Source: Coxiellaceae bacterium (GTDB lineage Bacteria; Pseudomonadota; Gammaproteobacteria; Coxiellales; Coxiellaceae). From it: a stretch of 64,000 nt of DNA. A program made the translations under genes and the position numbers. Where the stretch lies: positions 62,001-126,000 of the forward strand of contig JARGOB010000009.1 in assembly GCA_029212925.1 (NCBI GenBank), given 5' to 3'. Below the pieces are notes generated by a model. That model had not been told where the DNA came from and searched no databases. It was given only the letters and a program-made list of their open reading frames with translations. Shown here in pieces: positions 54,388-63,033 of this stretch; positions within the stretch are counted from its first letter, which is position 1; every line of letters begins with the position of its first letter.

Positions 54388-56548
54388 CAAAACGATCGAA
54401 CTTGACTTGGATGCGGGTGTGTTCGCCCTGCCCTTCGTAATTTAAAATCGTGCCTTCACCGAATTTCTTATGGCTAACGCGTTGACCGACATTGAATCCG
54501 GTTTGGGCAATGCTACTGCGCCCTAAGCTGCCACTGGATTTTTGTGCATAGCGCGAACCAGAAGATTGCATGCGATTAACGCGTGCTGTTGGTCGTATAT
54601 GTTCGAGCAAATCTTCGGGCATTTCACTTAAGAAGCGCGAGGCTTTTTGGAATTGTTCTCGGCCATATAAGCTGCGAGATTCCGCGTGGCATAGATACAA
54701 CTTTTTCATTGCGCGTGTCATGCCGACATAACACAGGCGACGTTCTTCTTCGAGGCCGCGGCGTTCTTCAATCGACATGCGATGCGGAAATAAGTTTTCT
54801 TCCATACCAGTGATAAATATTAATGGGAACTCTAGCCCTTTAGCGGCATGCAAAGTCATTAAGCTGACGCTATCACTAAACTGATCCGCCTGTCCCTCAC
54901 CCGCTTCGAGTGCAACATGCGATAAGAAAGCAGACAACGGTGTTAATTGCATGTCTTGATCTTCGTCGTCTTCACTCGGTTCGTATTGGCTGGTGGCGTT
55001 AATCAATTCTTCCAAGTTATCAACGCGTGATTGACCACGTTCAGAGCGGTCCTTTTGATGATGAGCCAATAAACCACTTTGGCTAATCACCAATTTAGTT
55101 TGTTCGCCGAGTTTTAAAGTTTCAGTGTTGCTATCTAATGCATTAATCAATTCAATAAATTTACTTAAGGCGTTTAATGCACGTGCGCTCAGTGATTTTT
55201 CTTCAATGGTGAGCAGTGCCGCTTGCCATAGCGCGCAATGATGCGTAAAGGTAACGCTGCGCAAATGACTCATGGTGGCATCACCAATGCCACGCGTGGG
55301 TAGGTTTACAACACGCTCAAAGGCAGCATCGTCTTGGCGGTTATTCACCAAACGCAAATACGCTAATGCATCTTTAATTTCGGCGCGTTCGAAGAACTTT
55401 TGACCGCCATAGATGCGGTACGGAATTTGATTATCGATTAAGCGTTCTTCCAAAATACGCGATTGCGCATTCGAACGATATAAAATAGCCACTTCTTTTA
55501 AGCTATTGCCTTGATTAACCCAGTCTTGAATACGCGCGGCAACAAAATAGGCTTCATCGCGTTCATTAAATGCGGCATATACGGTAATGGGGTCACCACG
55601 ACTGATTTCGGTCCATAGCTCTTTGCCCATGCGCTCGCTATTAAATGCAATTACAGCATTGGCGGCGGCTAAAATATTTTCGGTTGAGCGATAATTTTGC
55701 TCTAATCGCACCGTTTTAGTTGGGATATATTGATCGATAAAGCGTTGAATATTTTCAACCTTAGCGCCACGCCAACTGTAAATCGATTGGTCGTCATCAC
55801 CGACGACCATCATCCAGGCGTTGGGTCCACATAAAGTGCGTAGCCATTGATACTGCAGTGAGTTGGTATCTTGAAACTCGTCTACTAGTATATGCGCAAA
55901 GCGCTGATGGTAGTGTTCAACCAGGTCAGGATTATTTTGCAATAACTCTAATGAACGCAATAACAATTCAGCAAAGTCTACTAAACCACCCTGCTGACAA
56001 ACATCTTCATAGGTGCTGTAAATCTTAACCATCATTTCATTGTAATAATCATCGTGCGTATCGATATCACCGGGGCGGCGCGCATTTTCTTTATGACCGT
56101 TAATAAACCATTGTGCTTGTTTTGGTTGCCAGCGTTCTTCGTCTAATTCCAAGCTACGAATAATGCGTTTGATCATGCGCTGTTGATCATCACTATCAAG
56201 AATTTGAAAGTGCTGTTCCAAGCCCGCTTCATGCCAGTGCGTACGTAATAGCCGATGTGCTAAACCATGAAAAGTACCGACCCACATACCGGTTAATGGC
56301 ACACCGCGTAATTTCTCGATGCGTGAACGCATTTCATTGGCAGCTTTATTGGTAAACGTCACGGACAGGATGCTATACGGCGAAATGCCCTGGGTTTCCA
56401 TTAACCAAGCAATGCGGTGGACTAACACGCGGGTCTTACCGCTGCCGGCGCCGGCCAGTACTAGGCAATGGCTGTTAGTAACGGTCACCGCTTCACGTTG
56501 CGGTGGGTTCAGTGTTTCTGTCAGTGCTGTAGTCATCATGCGCGGCAT
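54341..56548 (-). CDS. uvrD: DNA helicase II UvrD
   Basis: 3'-5' helicase of nucleotide-excision and mismatch repair, 735 residues. Motif I is LAGAGSGKTRVLVHRIAWL, motif II reads HILVDEFQDTNSLQYQWL, motif III VVGDDDQSIYSWRGA, motif IV RLEQNYRSTENIL, motif V SLMTLHAAKGLEFPLIFI, motif VI RRLCYVGMTRAMK. The C-terminal Tudor-like part RVSHKKFGEGTILNYEG is complete. Three Met (56548, 56539, 56536) could start it, and none has a clear ribosome site. Its last 47 bp are duplicated 1 kb downstream. No SOS box was noticed upstream. Confidence 0.97.
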   Translation of the reverse strand: MPRMMTTALTETLNPPQREAVTVTNSHCLVLAGAGSGKTRVLVHRIAWLMETQGISPYSILSVTFTNKAANEMRSRIEKLRGVPLTGMWVGTFHGLAHRLLRTHWHEAGLEQHFQILDSDDQQRMIKRIIRSLELDEERWQPKQAQWFINGHKENARRPGDIDTHDDYYNEMMVKIYSTYEDVCQQGGLVDFAELLLRSLELLQNNPDLVEHYHQRFAHILVDEFQDTNSLQYQWLRTLCGPNAWMMVVGDDDQSIYSWRGAKVENIQRFIDQYIPTKTVRLEQNYRSTENILAAANAVIAFNSERMGKELWTEISRGDPITVYAAFNERDEAYFVAARIQDWVNQGNSLKEVAILYRSNAQSRILEERLIDNQIPYRIYGGQKFFERAEIKDALAYLRLVNNRQDDAAFERVVNLPTRGIGDATMSHLRSVTFTHHCALWQAALLTIEEKSLSARALNALSKFIELINALDSNTETLKLGEQTKLVISQSGLLAHHQKDRSERGQSRVDNLEELINATSQYEPSEDDEDQDMQLTPLSAFLSHVALEAGEGQADQFSDSVSLMTLHAAKGLEFPLIFITGMEENLFPHRMSIEERRGLEEERRLCYVGMTRAMKKLYLCHAESRSLYGREQFQKASRFLSEMPEDLLEHIRPTARVNRMQSSGSRYAQKSSGSLGRSSIAQTGFNVGQRVSHKKFGEGTILNYEGQGEHTRIQVKFDRFGTKWLVASFAKLQAA

Positions 56549-56584
56549 TGTAGCACTTAACCGTTTTGTTTTAAAACGTTGTTA

Positions 56585-57739
56585 TTACATGCCGGGTCGG
56601 TGTGAGGTACCACTGGCAGAGGTTGGCAACGTGTGCAATAAACTGGATTCAGCCGGTAGGCAGATGAGTTGTGTCCTTATTTCATCTAAACCGTAAGTAT
56701 CGACCCGCTGATTCAATTGATCGACAAGTGTTGGGGTTAATTGGCCGCTGCCCAATCGGTTTAAGTGGTCACGCTGAAAGTTTGTTAAATACACCGGATG
56801 TAAACGTGATAGTTGCATCAAATCTCTAACGTTCATTAAATGCGACGCCAATGGTGTGTCAGTTTCGAGGCGCTTTAGGTTTAATGCCTGATTTAATAAA
56901 CGCACATTCATCTGATCTGAAGACACCACAGTGGTGTTGAGTTCTTGTGTAGTATCCAGCGGATCCATGACAGTGTTTTCGTGTTCTAAGGCATAGGCCA
57001 TAATGCCGTCAATGGTGGATGTAAAATACAGGCGACCATTGGGGTGTGTTTGCATAAATTGATTTTCTAGCAGGCTAGCATCAGCGACAGTTTCGTGAGG
57101 CAGTTGCAGTGTTGGGCTGCCTGTTTCTGGTGTGGCACTAATAAAGGGGTCGTAAGTCGTTACATCTTCACCGTCTGCTAGTCGTAAGCTGAGGCGACTT
57201 TTTGCATCTCGATAGTGAGCTTCTAGTACTGGTAAAAGATCGGTTGGTTTACTCATAGGCTGGTCGACTAATTCTTGAAATGCCGCTTTCTTTCTTTTGT
57301 AGGCAGCAAAAATAGTGTATCCCGCCGCTAAGTTGTGGCCACTCTTTGCATGCCTGACATGAAACACTTTATCTTCAGTTTGTTGCAAGAAGGGCTCTAT
57401 GCGTACCAGTTTCTGGAGTAATGCAGACAGCGCTTTTTGTTCGCTGGTATCTTCTATGGTAATAGCTGAGATCAAAAAATCACAACTACGGTTGTGTTTA
57501 TCCTGCTGTTCTTCTTGAGCGGCCAACAGGCGATCTGAAAGCAATTGAGCTGTAGCGGCTATGGCCTTATCGGCGGGGATATTTAGGTTGCTTAATAAGC
57601 GCTGAGCTTTTGTTGCAATGTCTCTGAGGGTGGTGCAGCACTCTTCATCGGGGCTAGACCAAAAGTAATCTTCACGGTAACTTTGTTCTAGATTGTCAAA
57701 CAACGCAATACAGCGCTGGCGCTTTGAGTCATGTCTCAT
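56585..57739 (-). CDS. Orphan protein A, paralogue of protein B, with possible divergent U-box-like segment
   Basis: 384 residues from ATG 57739. This ATG has GGGA 8 nt upstream and gives the same MRH opening as protein B. No signal or span. Residues 1-190 are mostly helical. At 195-290 the wording YDPFIS, then RLYFTSTIDGIMAYALEHE, MDPLDTTQEL and NVRLLNQALNL follows the order of a U-box (DPI, then GxxYxxxxI, DPxTxxxL, Nxx(L)); a U-box would make it an E3 ubiquitin ligase-type effector. LHPVYLTNFQRDHLNRLG (about 313-330) is shared with B as LHPAYLQPQN. The domain idea is inference; the paralogy is visible. It lies upstream of uvrD on the same strand. Confidence 0.6.
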   Translation of the reverse strand: MRHDSKRQRCIALFDNLEQSYREDYFWSSPDEECCTTLRDIATKAQRLLSNLNIPADKAIAATAQLLSDRLLAAQEEQQDKHNRSCDFLISAITIEDTSEQKALSALLQKLVRIEPFLQQTEDKVFHVRHAKSGHNLAAGYTIFAAYKRKKAAFQELVDQPMSKPTDLLPVLEAHYRDAKSRLSLRLADGEDVTTYDPFISATPETGSPTLQLPHETVADASLLENQFMQTHPNGRLYFTSTIDGIMAYALEHENTVMDPLDTTQELNTTVVSSDQMNVRLLNQALNLKRLETDTPLASHLMNVRDLMQLSRLHPVYLTNFQRDHLNRLGSGQLTPTLVDQLNQRVDTYGLDEIRTQLICLPAESSLLHTLPTSASGTSHRPGM

Positions 57740-57821
57740 GTATTTCATCCCACAATTGTATATTTTTTATTATTTTACTAGGGTAGTGGTAATAAATGAT
57801 CATTGCAAGCTGCGCTATTTG

Positions 57822-59375
57822 CTAGGGTGTAAATAACGGCGCAAAAGTTTGTGTTGTGGTTTGTAGTTGTTGGTAGTGTGCCAAGCGTTGGTGCTTAAAG
57901 TCGTTTCGCCAAAAGGCAAAACACCCATTTAATCCATTGGTGTAATGATTCACTTTGTGTTGCGCGCGTTGGTGAAAGTAACGGATGCTTTGTTCTAATG
58001 GGGTGCCGCGCGTTGTTGCATCATTAAGAATGATACGCAAGGTAGGAGCATGCAGTGTAAAGAGTTGTTGTACATCAATGTCTCGATCCGCACAGAGCTG
58101 TATAAGCTGTTGAAATCCTTGGTTACCAATGCTCCGTTGTAGAAGCGTTAACTGCGGTGTTAGGTGAAACATCTGCAGTATATCGATGGGTTGGCGCTGA
58201 CAAATTTTTAAAAGTGACGCAACTGTTTCTGGACTAAAGTGTTTTGCGAAAGTGTTCAGGTTGTGACTTATATCCCAGGTAAACGCTGGCCCCCACTGAT
58301 TAAGCATGGGTATATTTTGCGGTTGCAAATAAGCCGGATGTAATTGGCATAGAAAATTGATGGCTGGAAATGTCCGCCATGGATTTTGCAGGTCTCTATC
58401 GAAATCGGGGTGTTGTAAATGCTGCAGGTTAAGCAGTCGATTAATTTCTGCAACATTGATTGCCGTCGCTGGCGAAGCCTGCCGGATGGGTTGTTTTTGT
58501 AGTGGCTGACGTGTGGTAGGGTCTTTAGGTATTCGAGTTCCTGTAGCAGCACGCACAATGCCGTCAATCGTTTTATGGCTATAGACCAAGTGACTACTCG
58601 CGTTAATCGCAAAGCGTCGCTGTAATTGCGGCAATGTAACTGGGTTATACCCGGGAGTTAAGCACGCATCGGCTTCGGTAAGGCTAATATAAGGTTCACC
58701 TTCAACCACTTCATCATGAAACATCATATAACGTGCGCGCAATATGTCGTTAGTATCCGGCGTTGCATCGGTAGGCACTGAATCACTTTCAGCTTCTTGT
58801 AAGCGCTTCGCAATGCGTCCAGCAAAATTTCTATAGCGAACGGTGTTACAGAAGAATGACTGAATATTATTGGTCGCCACAGCGCGCTCTGCCGCATTTT
58901 CAGCGGCGAAGCTGATTTTTGTTGTGGCCAAGCGCTCTACGTGACCGGTGTATTGCGGGGTCAGGCGACGGTAGTTGATATAACTGGTTTGTTCTTCGGT
59001 TTGTGTGCTGGCAGGTTGAGTTAAGCTAAGGATATTATCCAAGCAGGCATCTAGCACCAGTAGGTCATCAGGTATAAGGCGTTCAGGTCGCCATCTGACC
59101 AATGTTACTGTGTTTCGGTGGGCGCGAATTTGTTGGCGCAAGCGATAAATCACAGCGGTCAAGCGTTGGCGTGTGGGCAGTTTAGGGCAGCCGCTAATCA
59201 GAAATAATCGCTCGGTGAGCTGGTTCATGGCACGTATTATCGCGGGTTTGGGGCGGTCATGACGCAGTCGGTATTGTTCGGACAGTTCGGCTATATGCTG
59301 ATTAGCAGTGTTAAGTTGCCCTAATTCAGCCAGCATCGCAGCATCTGCTGCGGGTTGTTCGGTCCCATGTCTCAT
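57822..59375 (-). CDS. Orphan protein B, larger paralogue, with possible U-box-like segment and helical repeats
   Basis: 517 residues from ATG 59375 (MRHGTEQ). Helical and rich in Gln, Arg and Thr. At about 228-317 it reads EPYISLTEADACLTPGYNPV, then HLVYSHKTIDGIVRAATG, PKDPTTRQPL and NVAEINRLLNL, closer to a U-box than protein A because DPTTRQPL is a near-consensus C-terminal loop. Beyond LHPAYLQPQNIPMLNQWG it has two units 36 residues apart (LLKICQRQPIDILQMF near 389 and LIQLCADRDIDVQQLF near 425). That solenoid is absent from A. It ends 82 bp before A, same strand, so probably one operon. Function unknown; effector candidate. Confidence 0.6.
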   Translation of the reverse strand: MRHGTEQPAADAAMLAELGQLNTANQHIAELSEQYRLRHDRPKPAIIRAMNQLTERLFLISGCPKLPTRQRLTAVIYRLRQQIRAHRNTVTLVRWRPERLIPDDLLVLDACLDNILSLTQPASTQTEEQTSYINYRRLTPQYTGHVERLATTKISFAAENAAERAVATNNIQSFFCNTVRYRNFAGRIAKRLQEAESDSVPTDATPDTNDILRARYMMFHDEVVEGEPYISLTEADACLTPGYNPVTLPQLQRRFAINASSHLVYSHKTIDGIVRAATGTRIPKDPTTRQPLQKQPIRQASPATAINVAEINRLLNLQHLQHPDFDRDLQNPWRTFPAINFLCQLHPAYLQPQNIPMLNQWGPAFTWDISHNLNTFAKHFSPETVASLLKICQRQPIDILQMFHLTPQLTLLQRSIGNQGFQQLIQLCADRDIDVQQLFTLHAPTLRIILNDATTRGTPLEQSIRYFHQRAQHKVNHYTNGLNGCFAFWRNDFKHQRLAHYQQLQTTTQTFAPLFTP

Positions 59376-59553
59376 CACGTTATCATAACAAAGGACAAGT
59401 GCTGATAAACATTAAGCCGACATTAATAGGTGGCCGGGTTCACGGCGGTTGTAAACCAGTGCTCGGTTAATTTGTGGTCATTCTATTTTGTTCGTATACA
59501 TTGTATGGCATAGTTGCTAGAATTTTTTCGGGGTAAGTTAATCGGGAGGCATT

Positions 59554-61380
59554 ATGCCGCGTAGGCGTCGCAGGAAGAAAAAAGACAATGCCGGTTCGCA
59601 ACCTTCTGGCGATAGCACATCATCAGCGCCATCAACACCCACAATAGCCAGGCCACGTACACCACCAGAAGCAGCACAAGGGGCTGTGGCTGAATCAAAA
59701 GATTTAACATTAATCACAGGGAGAGACAGTGTGAGCAGAACACCATCACCACCACCATCACCATTATCATCAGCAGCAGCAGAAGATGACGCTTTATTGT
59801 CAGGGGCTGCAGCAGAACCATCGCCATTAGCACGGCCAGTGCCAGCAGCGGATAGCTTGGGTGATGAATATGTTATGTCGGCGCCAGAATTGTTACGCAA
59901 GCGGCAAGAGGCTGTTACACAAATAACGAGTAAGACGGAGCGTGAATGGCAAGCCCAAGGTTTTTTTGCCCTGAGTCAGCATGCGGCGCAATCACGTATG
60001 CATGAGGCTGAGGCAGCTGAGGCTGCAGCGGAGCATGCTCGAAGATTGGAGTTGCGTGACGAGGGGGTTAGGCAGCTGTCTCAGCGTAGATACTTAAATA
60101 AAATGCGTGGTCCTTTTGCTGGGCTAAAAGAAGCAGTTCGGATTAAGGAGCTTTCAAAGGGTTTTGCCGAGCGACGGTTGGGGGTTATTGATCGTACATT
60201 GAAATCTGGTCGCACGGATGGTTGTATTAGCATTGAGAATGACCCGGTATTCCGCACGAAATTTGAGGCGCGTTTTAATGCTTGGCTAGTGGATTCTTGC
60301 AACTTAACCTCAGTTGATGCGGCATTAGGTGCGGCTATTAAGCGCTACAATGCAGCAGCGTATAGTTATGAAGTTCCTTACTTTGGTGTTTCGGTTGGAC
60401 GGGAACGTAATCGTGCTGCCGAAATACGAGGTATGATGGGCGAAGAGCTCAGGTCGTCAGTAGGCACGCTGGGAATTATTGTCAAATTGCTGAAAACGGG
60501 GGACTGGGAAGCAGAGGGCCATGACCTAGTAGGAAGTAGCGGGCTTTCAGTCGGCCATGCTTCGTTTAATATGGTGTTAATGTCAACATTGCTAGAACAG
60601 TTTGCACAAGACCTTGCACAACGATTGATAACAGGTGAGCTACCCAACTATGATGGTGTCGGTTTCCAGATGGCGAGTGCTGCATTAAGTACGAGTTTTA
60701 TTAGCAATAGTGATTTAACCCGTGGGTTATTCCAGAGATCACTTTTAAGTGGTGCACGGACTAGTGGGGCGCCAGCTGTTTCTAAAGACATGATAGATGC
60801 TAAAGCGCTAGCTGACAGCTACTTTAAAAGAGAGTCTGGTAACATTGCGGTGAAATTAAAAAAATGGCTGCTAGACCCTCGAAATCATACTAAATTAGCG
60901 AGCCTGTTGAGTCGCTGTGTTGGTATCTATGAGACGCGTGTTTTGGCTGCGGGTGATCGTACCGAAGAAATCAGGATTAAGCTTGAGGACTGCACTGCTA
61001 AGGGATCTTCACCTGTGTTGTGGTTAGGCGCTTTGATGGGTACAGGAAATTGGAAGGTTGCCGGCCATTTGGCACCTGGGCCACTTGGTAGTGATTCATT
61101 TAATATACTGGCCATGACAGAAATATTTCGGGCTTATTCAGCTGATCTGGCATATGACTTAGCGACGGGCGTTAAGCCTGGTACTGACCATCATAATTTG
61201 GCAGATTTACAATTATGGCTTACTTGCGCCAATCATCCATCACAATTCAAAGCGGTAGCGCGAACTGTTTTTGATAATATGGCCTTTGTGACACTTAAAC
61301 CTGAGGATGTGGCGCAAGAAGAAAAGGCTGCGGACACTTTGCCAGATGAAGATGCAGGCCGTACGTTTACTCACGGGTAG
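59554..61380 (+). CDS. Large orphan protein with basic start, disordered region and internal duplication
   Basis: 608 residues from ATG 59554, preceded by GGGAGG. Residues 2-10 are PRRRRRKKK, like a nuclear localisation signal or a nucleic-acid-binding tag. Residues 11-105 are Ser/Pro/Ala-rich and probably disordered (RTPSPPPSPLSS). Residues 110-210 are charged and helical, with coiled-coil character. Two related globular units follow, about 232-396 and 424-577. Compare LLKTGDWEAEGHDLVGSSG with LMGTGNWKVAGHLAPGPLG, and FAQDLAQRLITGELPNYD with YSADLAYDLATGVKPGTD. No signal peptide or span. No known family recognised. It is divergent from the A/B pair with a 178-bp gap in which I see no promoter motif. 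Confidence 0.65.
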   Translation: MPRRRRRKKKDNAGSQPSGDSTSSAPSTPTIARPRTPPEAAQGAVAESKDLTLITGRDSVSRTPSPPPSPLSSAAAEDDALLSGAAAEPSPLARPVPAADSLGDEYVMSAPELLRKRQEAVTQITSKTEREWQAQGFFALSQHAAQSRMHEAEAAEAAAEHARRLELRDEGVRQLSQRRYLNKMRGPFAGLKEAVRIKELSKGFAERRLGVIDRTLKSGRTDGCISIENDPVFRTKFEARFNAWLVDSCNLTSVDAALGAAIKRYNAAAYSYEVPYFGVSVGRERNRAAEIRGMMGEELRSSVGTLGIIVKLLKTGDWEAEGHDLVGSSGLSVGHASFNMVLMSTLLEQFAQDLAQRLITGELPNYDGVGFQMASAALSTSFISNSDLTRGLFQRSLLSGARTSGAPAVSKDMIDAKALADSYFKRESGNIAVKLKKWLLDPRNHTKLASLLSRCVGIYETRVLAAGDRTEEIRIKLEDCTAKGSSPVLWLGALMGTGNWKVAGHLAPGPLGSDSFNILAMTEIFRAYSADLAYDLATGVKPGTDHHNLADLQLWLTCANHPSQFKAVARTVFDNMAFVTLKPEDVAQEEKAADTLPDEDAGRTFTHG

Positions 61381-61411
61381 TTTTTTCTGTCTTCTCGTCT
61401 CCGAGTTTGTC

Positions 61412-61433
61412 ATCCCGGCCTCCGAGCCGGGAT
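61412..61433. repeat. REP-like CCGGGAT hairpin between the orphan and the SDR pair
   Basis: ATCCCGGC (61412-61419) and GCCGGGAT (61426-61433) form a perfect 8-bp stem with 6-nt loop. It lies between convergent genes and matches the vocabulary of the other REP-like copies. Confidence 0.7.
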
Positions 61434-61453
61434 CCAGGAAATTCAGGGGCGCG

Positions 61454-62254
61454 TTATCGTTTTAAGATTTTCTGAAAGCGTTCGGTGATTAATTCTTGAT
61501 GTTCTTCGAAGTGGGTTAAGATATAAAATTGTTGCTTGTTAATTGCCTCAAAGGTCATATCCGCTACATCATCAGCTGACATGCCCACCTTAATGATTTT
61601 TTCAAAATATTGCGCGACCTGTCCTACATGTTCGGGGGCATTCTTAGCTACCGTCATGCTAGTGGCAAGTTGTGTTTCAACCATGCCTGGGCATAGCACT
61701 GATACGCTAATGTCCGCTTCACGTTCGATTAAATCGCGTTGTAAGATTTCAGTTAGTGCGACGACAGCATGCTTGCTGGTCATATAAGCCGTCATATTGG
61801 CGGCCGTATGCAACCCGGTTATTGAGGCGGTATTAATAATATGGCAGGGGTGTTTAGCGGCTAGCATAGTTGGGATAAAATGGCGGCAGCTGTAAACGAC
61901 TGATAAAAAATTCACGGCATGTACGCGCTCGATATCCGCGCATTCCATTTCCCATACGGCGCCCAAGGTGCCAGCGATGCCGGCATTATTAAACAACAAA
62001 CTTGGTGTGCCAAATTTTTCGAGTGTGGCAGCAACCAATTGTTGGATTTGTGCTTCATCTCCAACGTCACAAGCATGAGCAAGGATGTCAACGTTAAATT
62101 TTTCCAGTTCTTTTTTAACATTTTCAAGGCGTGTAGCATCAATATCAACCAACACCAATCTCATGCTATGTTGCGCACACTTTTTAGCAAGTGCCTTGCC
62201 AATGCCACTGCCGGCACCGGTAATTACTGCTGTTTTTTTATCAAATTCTTTCAT
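61454..62254 (-). CDS. Short-chain dehydrogenase/reductase 1
   Basis: Classical NAD(P)-dependent SDR, 266 residues. Cofactor motif VITGAGSGIGKALAKKC, NNAGIAG, the catalytic Ser in HIINTASITGLHT and YMTSK (catalytic Tyr and Lys). The acidic DID after strand 2 (LVLVDIDATRLENV) suggests NAD preference. The substrate is unknown. It overlaps the next SDR gene by 4 nt; the pair is transcribed away from trpS. Confidence 0.88.
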   Translation of the reverse strand: MKEFDKKTAVITGAGSGIGKALAKKCAQHSMRLVLVDIDATRLENVKKELEKFNVDILAHACDVGDEAQIQQLVAATLEKFGTPSLLFNNAGIAGTLGAVWEMECADIERVHAVNFLSVVYSCRHFIPTMLAAKHPCHIINTASITGLHTAANMTAYMTSKHAVVALTEILQRDLIEREADISVSVLCPGMVETQLATSMTVAKNAPEHVGQVAQYFEKIIKVGMSADDVADMTFEAINKQQFYILTHFEEHQELITERFQKILKR

Positions 62255-62961
62255 TGTTGTAGCTGCCCTAGGTGTGCGTGTAATACAGAACCATTAATAA
62301 CCGCATGATTAGCACAAAAGAATAATAGCTCAGCGATTTCATTGGGGTGAATTAAACGATTGGCACCGACTTTGGATTTGGCCCATTCAATGGCTTTGGC
62401 AGTTGCTAAGCTGTCACGCAACATATCGGTATCGGTTAATCCCGGGCAAACGCAGCAGGTATGAATGCCGGTGTCTGCCAGGTCTTGGCAGGTGGCACGC
62501 ATCATACCAACGACGGCATGTTTTAATGTGATGTAACTGGCATTGTCTGGCACACCCATTTCCGATACTGTTGAGCCTATATATAGAATGCTGGAGCCAG
62601 TGGTCATGCGTTTGATCAGTAGATTATTTAATGCAGTGGCAGCAATGATCATCAGTTGGAAATTGGTTTGTAAAATATCAATTTTTTGATCGCCGACGCG
62701 ATCACGCATCATATCGCCGGCATTATGAATTAAGCAACACTGATCAGCTTGGTTAAACGTGGTTTGTAATTGCTTTTGATGGCGGGTTATTGCGGCGGGA
62801 TCGCTTAAATCAATGGCAAGATTTTCAACACCGTCAATATCACAAGCACTGCGCGATAAGTTTAATACCTGCCACTCTTGTTGTTGGAATAAAGCGATGG
62901 CGGCTTTGCCTATTCCCTTGCTGCCACCGGTGATAATCAATTGTTTGGTCTCAATATTCAT
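62251..62961 (-). CDS. Short-chain dehydrogenase/reductase 2
   Basis: SDR of 236 residues from ATG 62961. Cofactor motif IITGGSKGIGKAAIALF, LIHNAGDMMRD, the catalytic Ser in LYIGSTVSEMG and YITLK. VLNLSRSACDID after strand 2 lacks an acidic residue at the NAD position, so NADP is possible. It overlaps SDR 1 by an ATGA, indicating a two-gene operon. Divergent from trpS by 72 bp. A longer start (63021) would intrude on the trpS promoter. Confidence 0.87.
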   Translation of the reverse strand: MNIETKQLIITGGSKGIGKAAIALFQQQEWQVLNLSRSACDIDGVENLAIDLSDPAAITRHQKQLQTTFNQADQCCLIHNAGDMMRDRVGDQKIDILQTNFQLMIIAATALNNLLIKRMTTGSSILYIGSTVSEMGVPDNASYITLKHAVVGMMRATCQDLADTGIHTCCVCPGLTDTDMLRDSLATAKAIEWAKSKVGANRLIHPNEIAELLFFCANHAVINGSVLHAHLGQLQQ

Positions 62962-63033
62962 GCGGGAAAGTATAACATGGTTGTGATATACTGCCGCGCA
63001 TACTTTGACCAGATTAATCAATGAGGTACAGCG

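Noticed and set aside
59538..59900. 120-residue minus-strand frame over the start of the repeat protein
   Set aside because: It is the antisense of the Ser/Pro low-complexity segment; composition bias explains the open frame.
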